Assembly: GCF_001298525.1 (NCBI RefSeq)
Contig: NZ_CP012710.1
Span: forward strand, 1 to 16,222
Direction of reading: 5' to 3'
Source: Psychrobacter urativorans
GTDB lineage: Bacteria > Pseudomonadota > Gammaproteobacteria > Pseudomonadales > Moraxellaceae
DNA length: 16,222 nt
Under the pieces are notes generated by a model. That model had not been told where the DNA came from. It searched no databases and saw nothing but the letters and a program-made list of their open reading frames with translations. The position numbers and the translations under genes are program-made. Below are positions 6,620 through 14,732 of the stretch, piece after piece. Every line of letters starts with the position of its first letter. The stretch's first letter is position 1.

Positions 6620-8023
6620 ATGGCAATCGGTAGATTGAGTGTAGGAATTGGCAAAAAAGGCAAGGCAAGTCCTCACGCTAAATATATCGCTAGAGAAGGA
6701 AAATATGCCAAATTAATGAAAGATAAGGAAGACCTAAATTATAAAGGTAAGGAAGAATTAGAGTATAGAGGTCATGGCAATATGCCGAAATGGGCAGAGC
6801 ATAATCCTAACTATTTTTGGCAAATGGCAGATGAACACGAAAGAAAAAACGGCAGTACCTACCGTGAACACGTTATAACCTTGCCTAGAGAGTTATACGT
6901 AAATGAACGCCACGAGCTAATAGAAGACTGGATAGCCCAAGAAATAGGCGGAAAACACGCCTATCAATATGCCATTCACAACCCACCAGCCTTAGACGGT
7001 GACGAACAGCCCCATGCTCATATCATGTTTAGTGAACGCACCATAGACGGCATTGAGCGCGACCCTGACCAATATTTTAAACGCTACAACAGCAAAAATC
7101 CCGAAAAAGGCGGAGCGAAAAAAGCGAATACGCCTAAGATGTCAGCAGAGCGCAAAGAGGAACTAAAAGCGATGCGTGACCGATGGGAGAAAATCTGTAA
7201 CGCCCACTTGGAGCGAGGATTTCACTCGGAGCGTATCAGTATGAAGTCTTTGAAAGAGCAAGGCATACAGAGAGAGCCGCTAAATCTAACAATGGCACAG
7301 CTCAAACAGCCTGAAATCAAGGAAGCATACAGAGAATTGCTAGCAGCAAAAAATGATGATTTTATGGCTGAACTGGATGTTTGGATGGAATTTTATGATG
7401 ATAACTTAGAGGATGAAATCAAGAACCAGTTAGCGCAAAAGCACGAAGCAGAGCGTCAAGCTCAAGCACAGCAGGAAGCTAAGAAAGAAGCGGAGCTTGA
7501 AGCGCAAGCATTACAGCAAGAAAAACAGGAGGTAGCACGCCGATTAAAGCTAGAAGCCCAGCAACAACAAGATTTAAAAGATGAAAAATCCCGAGCCAAA
7601 GCACAAGCTGCGGAGGCAGAGCAAGCACGCCCTAAGACAGCTAAAGAGTATGTTGAAAGGCTAAGCAAAGAACAACGGCAGAAGGTAAAAGATATTGCCA
7701 GTAACACCATAAGCCAATACAGCGCAGACATTAGCAGTAAAGCGGTAGAGTTATACGAGAAGGCAACACCGCCTAACCAAAGAGCCAAACCGCTATTTGC
7801 TCACTATGCCTATAGCGACATGAATGAGGTACAGCCTTACAAATCTCTTGCACAGCGAGAAATACATAAGAAAGACCCAAGCAGATACAAGGATTATGCC
7901 AATGCGGTTGAAATCACAAACGCCATACAGGATATGGAGCGCAGCGAAGGCTATCAAAGACAAGCAGAACGGACAAGAGAACAAAACCAAGATAAGAGCA
8001 AGAATCAGGGTATAGAACGTTAG
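6620..8023 (+). CDS. mobA: MobA/MobL family relaxase (MOBQ type)
   Basis: This 467-residue relaxase should nick one strand at oriT, stay covalently attached through a tyrosine and lead the strand into a recipient through a helper plasmid's mating apparatus. The N-terminal half is the MobA/MobL domain. Tyr22 in SPHAKYIAREGKY is the candidate nucleophile. The metal-binding histidine motif is QPHAHIMFSER (130-140), followed by the family-typical DPDQYFKRYN (148-157) and a conserved-looking helix, MRDRWEKICNAHLERGFHSE (185-204). Residues about 262-345 are a long Ala/Glu/Gln/Lys-rich coiled coil, and the tail is highly charged. There is no primase domain as in RSF1010 MobA, so it is a short-form relaxase. 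I start at the ATG at 6620, with AAGAGG (6607-6612) 7 bases upstream; the adjacent GTG at 6617 is less well spaced. It is the only plus-strand gene in the unit. Confidence 0.88.
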   Translation: MAIGRLSVGIGKKGKASPHAKYIAREGKYAKLMKDKEDLNYKGKEELEYRGHGNMPKWAEHNPNYFWQMADEHERKNGSTYREHVITLPRELYVNERHELIEDWIAQEIGGKHAYQYAIHNPPALDGDEQPHAHIMFSERTIDGIERDPDQYFKRYNSKNPEKGGAKKANTPKMSAERKEELKAMRDRWEKICNAHLERGFHSERISMKSLKEQGIQREPLNLTMAQLKQPEIKEAYRELLAAKNDDFMAELDVWMEFYDDNLEDEIKNQLAQKHEAERQAQAQQEAKKEAELEAQALQQEKQEVARRLKLEAQQQQDLKDEKSRAKAQAAEAEQARPKTAKEYVERLSKEQRQKVKDIASNTISQYSADISSKAVELYEKATPPNQRAKPLFAHYAYSDMNEVQPYKSLAQREIHKKDPSRYKDYANAVEITNAIQDMERSEGYQRQAERTREQNQDKSKNQGIER

Positions 8024-8033
8024 ATTAAATATG

Positions 8034-8061
8034 ATAATAAACTTCGCTTAACGTTTATTAT
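8034..8061. terminator. Short AT-rich hairpin after the relaxase gene
   Basis: ATAATAAAC (8034-8042) and GTTTATTAT (8053-8061) form a perfect 9-bp inverted repeat around a 10-base loop, 10 bases after the relaxase stop. It is AT-rich, and the T content of the 3' arm could help termination on the plus strand. It also overlaps the possible Xer-type site at 8041-8068. Confidence 0.4.
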
Positions 8062-8106
8062 TGTATTAATGGTTTGACTCTTAGAAAGAGTCAAACCATT
8101 AATACA
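8062..8106. terminator. Long perfect hairpin between convergent genes (bidirectional terminator)
   Basis: Two 21-base arms (8062-8082 and 8086-8106, core TTTGACTCTT/AAGAGTCAAA) pair perfectly around a 3-base loop, AGA. It lies between the relaxase stop on the plus strand and the res stop on the minus strand (8126), where a shared terminator is expected. Neither side has a clean U tract, so a protein-binding palindrome is an alternative. Confidence 0.6.
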
Positions 8107-8125
8107 CGAAATTTAGGATATTCAC

Positions 8126-10795
8126 TTAGCTAATGATGTTTAGTATTTGCTGCTTAACATTTTGTCCAAAATCGTCCTGCTTAACAGCCATTAAGAATAA
8201 GCATTTACCTTGACTATGCTTAGCCCAAAGATCACCTACTAGACGTTTTTCAGCAGAATCTTGATTGGTTTTAGAGTCTCCACCTTTGTACTCTACAATA
8301 AGAATTCGCCCATCCATCATCTCAACAATGAAGTCGGGATAGAAGTTTCCATGTGCTAGAGGTAAGCTAAAAGAGGCTTCATTACGCCTAACTAGATTTC
8401 TAACCCAGTGCTTAACCTCTTCCATTGAATCTATAGTCTGTGCGCAGTCAAACTCCTCACCCCAAGCTTTCATATCTTCAATTTGAGGATAGAAATGCCT
8501 CTGAAAATCAAAGCTACCAGTGTAATAATTAGCACTAATTGGGTAATTATCAGCCTTAAACTCATAGCTAAAGTCATAAGTAGTTAAGACTTTAGAATCA
8601 TTTGCAAATAATGTTTGCTGATAACCACTAGCAGCAGCTTGTTCTCTGTACTTAGACACTAGCGCAGTAATCGCATTGGATAAGGGGTACTTATTTCTTA
8701 CTAGCGTTGTCAGTGTGATTTCAGGTCTTTGGAGCAGATGGTTAATAATATTAGATAAGAATCCTATCATGATACTCTGGGTTACATCGCTTTGGCGACA
8801 TTCCTGATCAAGCCATCTGATTAAATCTTCTTGCGTTATATCTGTATTAGCTAAGTTAAGATTGAAAGTTTGGTCTTTACTAAGCTCTCTATATTTAACT
8901 TTTTTATCAGGCAAGTCTACTATAAAGCTTTTAGTCTGTTCTGTAGGCTTATAATCAATTTTAGCTGGGTAATCTAGCAAATTCCACTCAAAAGCATCTA
9001 GGAACACTTCTTTTTCAGCCAATTCAAGCATACCTTGGCTCATCACACATAGCCTTGGTATTACTGCAAACTTAGCACCGTTTTCAGAAGGCGATAGTGC
9101 AGCATGAACACTTTGATTGTGAATACTGACTGACCTTTCGATGGACTGTGTAGGCTCTACTGATACTTTAGCAATTTCTTTTTTAAGATTTTCTGAGATT
9201 TTTCCAGTAATGGTAACCACTTGGCGACCATTAACATCAGATATTCTTATACTACTTCGGTCTTGTTCTGTTAATACAGTGGTATCCACCGTATCTTTTA
9301 TCTCTAACATTAAGTTTATTGAAGTTGGTTGTGGTGTAACTGCATTATCACTCTCACCGAACAATTCAGCTTGATTAGCATCTTGTTGACGTATAAACGA
9401 TGCAGCTTCCATCTCTTCAAAACCCATAGAAATCAGGTTATCAGTGAGTTGTTTAGCGGCTTGGGCTAAGCTTTCAGTTGCTATATGCGCATAGGCTCTA
9501 TTCAAATCCTCAATCACCCTACGCTTAGCGTATGGCATACGTAAAACGCGACCTAGTAACTGTTCTGCATCTTTGCTAGAAGATACCTTCTTAACTGAGC
9601 AAAACACGTAGGCAAATGAGCAATCCCAACCTTCTTTCAAAGCCTCCATCGTTATAATAAACTCGATAGGGCAGTCAGGTTGAAAAAGATCTAAACCATC
9701 AAGTTCTCTTTGCGTGCCTGTTGCTATCGCAATTCTGCTTTCATTAATTTTATGCTGCTCAATCAAACACTGCTTAAGCGTCTCAACAGTGACCTTACCG
9801 CCTTTATTCTCAGCCTGTAGCAAAACTATAGGACGGATATAATCAGTATCCTGTTGAGCCTTTATTGCTAAACGGTCTCTTGTTAAAACTGCATCCCTTA
9901 CCGCATCCTCCCAACCGTTACTATGCTCAGTCAAAATGATAGGCAGTTTAATCATATCTTCTGATTTCAACCTTGCAGCAGAAACGTGAAAGATAATATT
10001 ACTACCATTGGTAGTAGTGGTGTTTGGTGTGGCGGTAAACTCAACAATAGCTGCTGGATGAATACGTTTTAATGTCTCAAAAGTTAATGTAGTTCTTGCA
10101 TTGTGGGCTTCATCTACGATTACTAATGGATTATAAAGAGCCAGCAAGTTTGCAAACGAGTATTTAATCTTACCTAAATCTCTTGCATTTAGACCATTTT
10201 CAGACAGATCGCCCTCTGTGACTCGCTCTAACTGCTCAAAAACTGGATGATTTTGAGACAATTTGGCAAAGTGAGGCTCAAAATTTTCATGGTATTGATA
10301 AACTTTCCGATCCGTTGTTTTTGTCACTCTCAGATTGGCTAAAGTAGAAACCACTATAATCGCTTTGTTTCCAATATCTTGTGAGCGAATCTGATTCACA
10401 TCATCAATATCATAAATACTGACATGATTATTGAACGCTTTATTCAGATGATCAGTATAGTCAGAATTGCTTTTTAAGGCTGCTACTGTTTGCTGCTGAA
10501 TAGTGGTGGTAGGCACTAACCATAGAGTAATAGGGTAGTCTTGAGATAAGTAATCCTTGGCAATAGTAGAGACTGTATATGCTCCTAGAATGGTTTTGCC
10601 ACCGCCTGTAGGAATACGCACACAGACATAAGGCACGCCATCGAACTGGTAGGAACGATAAAGTCTTTCAGGAAAATAACTATCACTAATAGACCTGCTA
10701 AATGCAGATTTTATATCTTGACTGTCACGACAATCTTTAAAAAAATCACTCAATTTTTTTATTGCTTCTGTCTGATATTTTTTTAACTCAAACAT
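8126..10795 (-). CDS. res: Type III restriction endonuclease Res subunit, second copy
   Basis: This is the same 889-residue protein as the gene at 17-2686, with no residue changes, so all helicase motifs and the C-terminal PD-EYK nuclease signature are retained. Its start is again 2 bases past the mod stop, with the ribosome site inside mod. In this copy the downstream spacer (8024-8125) is fully visible, showing the convergent relaxase and the hairpin at 8062-8106. For copy 1 that spacer lies across the circle, at the far end of the window. If the molecule is a monomer in the cell, this is not a second gene. Confidence 0.9.
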   Translation of the reverse strand: MFELKKYQTEAIKKLSDFFKDCRDSQDIKSAFSRSISDSYFPERLYRSYQFDGVPYVCVRIPTGGGKTILGAYTVSTIAKDYLSQDYPITLWLVPTTTIQQQTVAALKSNSDYTDHLNKAFNNHVSIYDIDDVNQIRSQDIGNKAIIVVSTLANLRVTKTTDRKVYQYHENFEPHFAKLSQNHPVFEQLERVTEGDLSENGLNARDLGKIKYSFANLLALYNPLVIVDEAHNARTTLTFETLKRIHPAAIVEFTATPNTTTTNGSNIIFHVSAARLKSEDMIKLPIILTEHSNGWEDAVRDAVLTRDRLAIKAQQDTDYIRPIVLLQAENKGGKVTVETLKQCLIEQHKINESRIAIATGTQRELDGLDLFQPDCPIEFIITMEALKEGWDCSFAYVFCSVKKVSSSKDAEQLLGRVLRMPYAKRRVIEDLNRAYAHIATESLAQAAKQLTDNLISMGFEEMEAASFIRQQDANQAELFGESDNAVTPQPTSINLMLEIKDTVDTTVLTEQDRSSIRISDVNGRQVVTITGKISENLKKEIAKVSVEPTQSIERSVSIHNQSVHAALSPSENGAKFAVIPRLCVMSQGMLELAEKEVFLDAFEWNLLDYPAKIDYKPTEQTKSFIVDLPDKKVKYRELSKDQTFNLNLANTDITQEDLIRWLDQECRQSDVTQSIMIGFLSNIINHLLQRPEITLTTLVRNKYPLSNAITALVSKYREQAAASGYQQTLFANDSKVLTTYDFSYEFKADNYPISANYYTGSFDFQRHFYPQIEDMKAWGEEFDCAQTIDSMEEVKHWVRNLVRRNEASFSLPLAHGNFYPDFIVEMMDGRILIVEYKGGDSKTNQDSAEKRLVGDLWAKHSQGKCLFLMAVKQDDFGQNVKQQILNIIS

Positions 10796-10797
10796 TA

Positions 10798-12345
10798 TTA
10801 TTTCCCTTTAACATCATATGGTATTTGCTTAAAAATAATATTTTCACTTTTCAAACGTGCAGTTCCCATACGACTAGTCTCACCGTATATCACTTTTTTA
10901 CCATTTTTAGGCTCTAAAGGATGCTTTGGCAACATCGCTAGAACCTTAGATGTTAAGACATTACCGCCATCAGGACGCTTATCGCCAAGAATACCGTTAT
11001 ATAGTAAGTAGTAGGCAACATCGTTATATACGCCTAGTAAGGGCGATTTAACTTGTTGCTTTAAGGATGTTTTGGTCTCGCCATACCAAATATGTGCCGC
11101 AAGAGAATGAAAGCTAATATCCTTATTTAAGGAGCCAGTTTCATTAAATATGATTTCACCTAGGCGATAAAACTCAAAGCCACCACCACCTTTCCAATCT
11201 ACCGCTTTAGAAACCCCACCTTTTTCACCATCAACAACCTGTCTTAATCGTGGTTGACAATGTGTGACAGCCTGCTCACCTAGTTCAACGCCTATAAACT
11301 TACGATTCATTTTTTGAGCTACGGCAGCAGTAGTTGCAGAACCTAGAAAAGAATCAAGCACTATATCTCCTTCATTAGAGGATAAATGAATCACTCTTTG
11401 AAGTAACCTCTCTGGTTTTGGTGTTGAAAATGGATCCCTAGCGTTGAATAAGATACATTCTTTTTTTGCTTCTTGCGTGTTTCCTACCTCTGTATGAAAA
11501 AGAATAGATATAGGGACACTACCTTCGTCTTCCTGTTTCTCCTCAGACTTAAACTTCTTAAATCTTGGAACTTTGTTTTTACCAGTTTTACCCCAATAAA
11601 CTAAATCGTTTTCTACATTAGAATTATGAGTTTCTTGGGAGTAACGCCATACGGCAGTCTCTTTTGGATAGATAGTTTCGCCTGTGTTTGGCTGAATAAT
11701 CCCATAGTATAAATTTGGGCGTTCTACTTTGTTTTTATTGCACGTGTAATCTACTGAATTCCAATCTCCACGTGAATCATTATCTAAGTTTTTTGCCCTG
11801 TCCTTCTTGTTTATATCAACCCATTTTTTGATTTTGAAATCTGATTTATGTTTTGCATAACAAAACATATGATCATGCATATCACTTACATATTTTGCAT
11901 CATTTTGTGGAGAAAACTTTTTTTGCCAAATAAAATTAGCCACAAAATTTGAACGACCAAATATTTCGTCCATCATCACTTTAAAGTAGTGAGCTTCATT
12001 ATCATTTAAAGTAATCCAAATAGAACCATCTTCTGCTAGTAGCTTATGCAATAACTCTAAACGTGGGTACATCATGGATAACCATTTGCTGTGCTCAAGG
12101 TTATCATCGTAATGTTCAAAGGCGCTTTTAGTATTGTAAGGCGGATCAATAAAGATGCATTTCACACGTCCCGCATGAGTAGGTATGAGAGCTTTTAACG
12201 CTTCTAAGTTATCACCTTGAATTAGCATGTTATCTGTATATGTTTCTCCGTATGATAGAGCAGGTACTTGCTCTAGTAAACGGTAGGGGCAGTCTCGTGC
12301 AGTAGTGACAGCTTCTTCTTTATTCAACCAGTTTAAAATCGGCAT
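10798..12345 (-). CDS. mod: Type III-like DNA adenine methyltransferase (Mod), second copy
   Basis: This is identical in protein sequence to the mod gene at 2689-4236. Catalytic DPPYNT and the motif I variant DSFLGSATT are at the same residues (67-72 and 331-339). The chosen ATG is at 12345 with GGAG 9 bases upstream; the alternative ATG is at 12360. Perfect identity, including silent positions as far as I could compare, argues that this is the same locus read twice and not an old duplication. Confidence 0.88.
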   Translation of the reverse strand: MPILNWLNKEEAVTTARDCPYRLLEQVPALSYGETYTDNMLIQGDNLEALKALIPTHAGRVKCIFIDPPYNTKSAFEHYDDNLEHSKWLSMMYPRLELLHKLLAEDGSIWITLNDNEAHYFKVMMDEIFGRSNFVANFIWQKKFSPQNDAKYVSDMHDHMFCYAKHKSDFKIKKWVDINKKDRAKNLDNDSRGDWNSVDYTCNKNKVERPNLYYGIIQPNTGETIYPKETAVWRYSQETHNSNVENDLVYWGKTGKNKVPRFKKFKSEEKQEDEGSVPISILFHTEVGNTQEAKKECILFNARDPFSTPKPERLLQRVIHLSSNEGDIVLDSFLGSATTAAVAQKMNRKFIGVELGEQAVTHCQPRLRQVVDGEKGGVSKAVDWKGGGGFEFYRLGEIIFNETGSLNKDISFHSLAAHIWYGETKTSLKQQVKSPLLGVYNDVAYYLLYNGILGDKRPDGGNVLTSKVLAMLPKHPLEPKNGKKVIYGETSRMGTARLKSENIIFKQIPYDVKGK

Positions 12346-12508
12346 TTCGCCTGTCTCCATTTGTTTGCAAGCCTTTAGCGGCTAACACCTCATATGTGCA
12401 AAAACTTATCATAGAATTATTTATATGTATTATATGCCTCAACAAGATTAGGTAATCAGACCCCTATTTGAGCTAACAACCCACTCAAAACAGACTGCTG
12501 AGCTAGCC

Positions 12509-13609
12509 TCAATAATCTAGATAATCCCTAACTGGACGCTTCTTAAACTGTGATGCGTCCTTTTTTAGTCGATTAATCATTTCAAACTCCCACCCTTGCT
12601 GCGACTGTCCAGCTGGGCTAGTAGGACTGACCATGTGATTATAGTCAGTAATAAACTGAGGGTTGCGAGCAATCCGTCCTAGCTGGTTATCATTTAGACC
12701 TTCAACCGTAAACATATCTGCTGTATTAGCGTCACGTTCGGTTTTATCTTTAGCTTTGTTTTTGATAATTTTCGCTTTTGGCTTAAATTTAATTTTTAGA
12801 TGCGTGAGTTTAAAACCTCTGCCCGATTTACCGTTTTTATCTGTCAAATCATAACTAGCTGTATAGAGTGATTTTTCATTAATCTCATCAATCGCAACGT
12901 CTAGTACACGCTTTCTAAGATCTTTTACTGCTTCATATTTATCGGTTAAATCAAGCATTTCTCTAAAAGCGGCAAGGGTAGATACAACAAGCCCAGTGTC
13001 ACGCCATTGCATCATCATAATGTAAACTCTAAAACTATAAAAACTGCTAAAACCCGCCATTTCATCAAGTTTCAGTTGAGTGAAATGCTGTCGCAACTCG
13101 CTAATATACGGAATAATATCAGCATGAAAAATTATTCTAGCCATGATGTTGTCATCTGACTTAGCAATCATAGGTAAGCTATCTAACAAATTATGCTTTC
13201 TTAACTGTCGTATAAAATCATCATCATATTTTGAGTTAGGATATTTTTTCTTCAATTCTTCAAAAACATCGGTTTTGAAATGCAATATATTATGTACCCA
13301 ATGAGTACCAAGCACACCGATAGGCGTATCAATAAAAATTTTTCTATCTAATAGATCACTACAAGCGGAACGAATTTCCCTAGCCACGTTGTTAGGCTCT
13401 ACACCTAATCTAATAAAATCCGCCTTGGTAATGTAATAAGGCTTCATTGGATCAAGTGGCGCAGACTCTTTATCTTTCTCCCCTTTCGGCATTTGAGCAA
13501 TAGCAATCAAAATTAACCGTATCTCATTCACTGATAATTTATAAGACGCTCTAATCATATCGTTATTGAGCGTGACCAATGCCTTTTCATCTGACTGTTC
13601 GTAACCCAT
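12509..13609 (-). CDS. rep: Rep_3 family replication initiator, second copy
   Basis: This is the same 366-residue initiator as at 4400-5500, with the ATG at 13609 and GAGG 5 bases upstream. Its promoter is repeated at 13642-13670 (-10 at 13642-13647, -35 at 13665-13670, spacing 17). A true dimer would therefore carry two complete origins and two rep genes, which normally upsets iteron-based copy control. That is a reason to suspect an assembly dimer or a transient multimer. Confidence 0.9.
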   Translation of the reverse strand: MGYEQSDEKALVTLNNDMIRASYKLSVNEIRLILIAIAQMPKGEKDKESAPLDPMKPYYITKADFIRLGVEPNNVAREIRSACSDLLDRKIFIDTPIGVLGTHWVHNILHFKTDVFEELKKKYPNSKYDDDFIRQLRKHNLLDSLPMIAKSDDNIMARIIFHADIIPYISELRQHFTQLKLDEMAGFSSFYSFRVYIMMMQWRDTGLVVSTLAAFREMLDLTDKYEAVKDLRKRVLDVAIDEINEKSLYTASYDLTDKNGKSGRGFKLTHLKIKFKPKAKIIKNKAKDKTERDANTADMFTVEGLNDNQLGRIARNPQFITDYNHMVSPTSPAGQSQQGWEFEMINRLKKDASQFKKRPVRDYLDY

Positions 13610-13641
13610 AATAACCTCAAAATAAACCAAGTTAGGGACTA

Positions 13642-13670
13642 ATTATACACTGTCCCTTTCTCCACATCAA
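13642..13670 (-). promoter_or_regulatory. rep promoter, second copy
   Basis: TTGATG and TATAAT on the minus strand are 17 bases apart, with the -35 inside the rep-proximal iteron, exactly as at 5533-5561. The inverted half-site AGGGAC is at 13634-13639. Confidence 0.7.
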
Positions 13671-13749
13671 TACGTCCCTTTCTCCACATCAATACGTCCC
13701 TTTCTCCACATCAATACGTCCCTTTCTCCACATCAATACGTCCCTTTCT
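13652..13749. repeat. Iterons, second copy (four 22-bp repeats plus a partial)
   Basis: Units begin at 13652, 13674, 13696 and 13718, with the 10-base partial from 13740. Number, spacing and sequence are the same as at 5543-5640, so replication slippage has not altered the array between the copies. Confidence 0.92.
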
Positions 13750-13750
13750 A

Positions 13751-13866
13751 TTCTCTGTAAGCTATGACTAGTAAGGCTCACAGAGAAGCTAAAAACTCTT
13801 TAAAAACGTTTAAAAACAATTAAAAAGAAAAGTTGTTTTTTTATTTTAAAAAAAAAGAGAAAAAAA
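13751..13866. other. Origin inverted repeat and A/T-rich tract, second copy
   Basis: The TTCTCTGT/ACAGAGAA inverted repeat is at 13751-13758 and 13780-13787. The A/T-rich tract follows from 13790. Its final A run (13860-13866) has seven bases where copy 1 has six, the first of the four copy differences. The remaining gene-free bases to 14087 contain a possible 19-codon mini-ORF, 13907-13966, discussed as a finding. Confidence 0.6.
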
Positions 13867-14087
13867 CCCAGATATATGCAGCTAAAAAGAGGTTTCTAAG
13901 GACAAAATGGAAAAGATTGTAAAAGTAGTTTTATTTATTCAACTTAAAAGATATGTTTACATCTAGGTTACTAGTGTCATTATTAAACGCTAGAATATCC
14001 TTCTCAGTACCCTTAAAACATTATTTCGCTACCCTAGTACTAAAAACTAAAATTAAGCGTCTTATATCTAATCCTATGCGTTTTGAA

Positions 14088-14494
14088 TTATTTTGAATTT
14101 ATATATTCGATAATTATGTCTTTATCTCTATCTGATACATAATTTTCATCAAGAGCCTTTCGTGTCAATTCACTTAAAGCACGTTTGCTTTCGTGATTTT
14201 CTGCTGCCATTTTTTTCAAAAGCACTTTGTAGAATAATCTTACATCTTGATTGAGTTTTACGAGCCTTTGATTTTTCAGCATCAATTAATCGTCTAGCAT
14301 CACCCCTAGCTTTTACCAGTTGGTCTGCCTTTTTCTCAGCATTGAGTAACACTGATAGTTTTGCGATTATCGTCACTACTTCTATTGTCTTTTTCACCCA
14401 GTAGAATTATAAGTTTTTGTGTATCATTGGGTGACTTAAATCCCTTAAACCTTTTCACTAAATCATCGAGATAATCTTCATTTATACTAGCCAT
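14088..14494 (-). pseudogene. Frameshifted copy of the small mobilization accessory gene
   Basis: This corresponds to the intact 134-residue gene at 5977-6381 but carries two extra T bases on the plus strand, T4 at 14359-14362 and T7 at 14210-14216. Reading from the ATG at 14494, the frame is normal for 45 residues (through DDNRK), then shifts and stops after seven foreign residues (TISVTQC), giving a 52-residue product. The second insertion does not restore frame. Because both changes lengthen single-base runs and copy 1 is intact, sequencing error is more likely than true decay. Confidence 0.75.
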
Positions 14495-14597
14495 ACTCAA
14501 TCCTTTTTAGTTGGTTGTTTTGAGGTTGGGTTGAGTTTATCATTAGGACAAATGGTTTCATAGTCTAGATAGTTTGTAGCCTTGTTGAGGAAATAAG

Positions 14598-14703
14598 GCA
14601 CGGTTAGTAGTTTCTATTTTATTCCGCTTCGCTGCATAAAATAGAAACTCCGTGTCAAGGGTCTAACCCCTTTGAAATCCCCAGTCAGGGGCGATCCCCT
14701 AAC
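14598..14703. other. Putative oriT, second copy
   Basis: The 14-bp inverted repeat arms are at 14609-14622 and 14636-14649, with flanking CACGG/CCGTG and the downstream C/G-run hairpins, identical to 6485-6590. Confidence 0.55.
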
Positions 14704-14732
14704 AACCCCAAAAAAAGACAAGAGGTGAAGTG

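Larger units (their letters stand above)
1..8109. repeat. Plasmid unit, copy 1 (complete ~8.1 kb circle)
   Basis: This is the first of two directly repeated units that make up the whole window. The sequence beginning AATTTAGGATATTC at base 1 recurs at 8110, and both units end in ATTAATACACGA, so the junction at 8109/8110 matches the one that would form if the window ends were joined. All five genes are intact in this copy, including the small mobilization gene that is frameshifted in copy 2, so this copy is the better reference. The start point within the circle is arbitrary. Confidence 0.96.

Noticed and set aside
7462..7990. Minus-strand frames of 108 and 65 residues opposite the relaxase (also at 15575-16103)
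   Set aside because: The Ser/Ala/Cys-rich composition is the mirror of the Ala/Glu/Gln-rich coiled coil on the coding strand; no independent signals were seen.
8024..8125. Insertion sequence end or transposon terminal repeat at the long hairpin
   Set aside because: No transposase, target duplication or matching distant terminal repeat is present; both arms are adjacent with a 3-base loop.
14088..14397. Two separate small genes in copy 2 (75 and 65 residues, overlapping)
   Set aside because: They are fragments of the single 134-residue gene seen intact in copy 1, separated by frameshifts; neither has its own convincing start.
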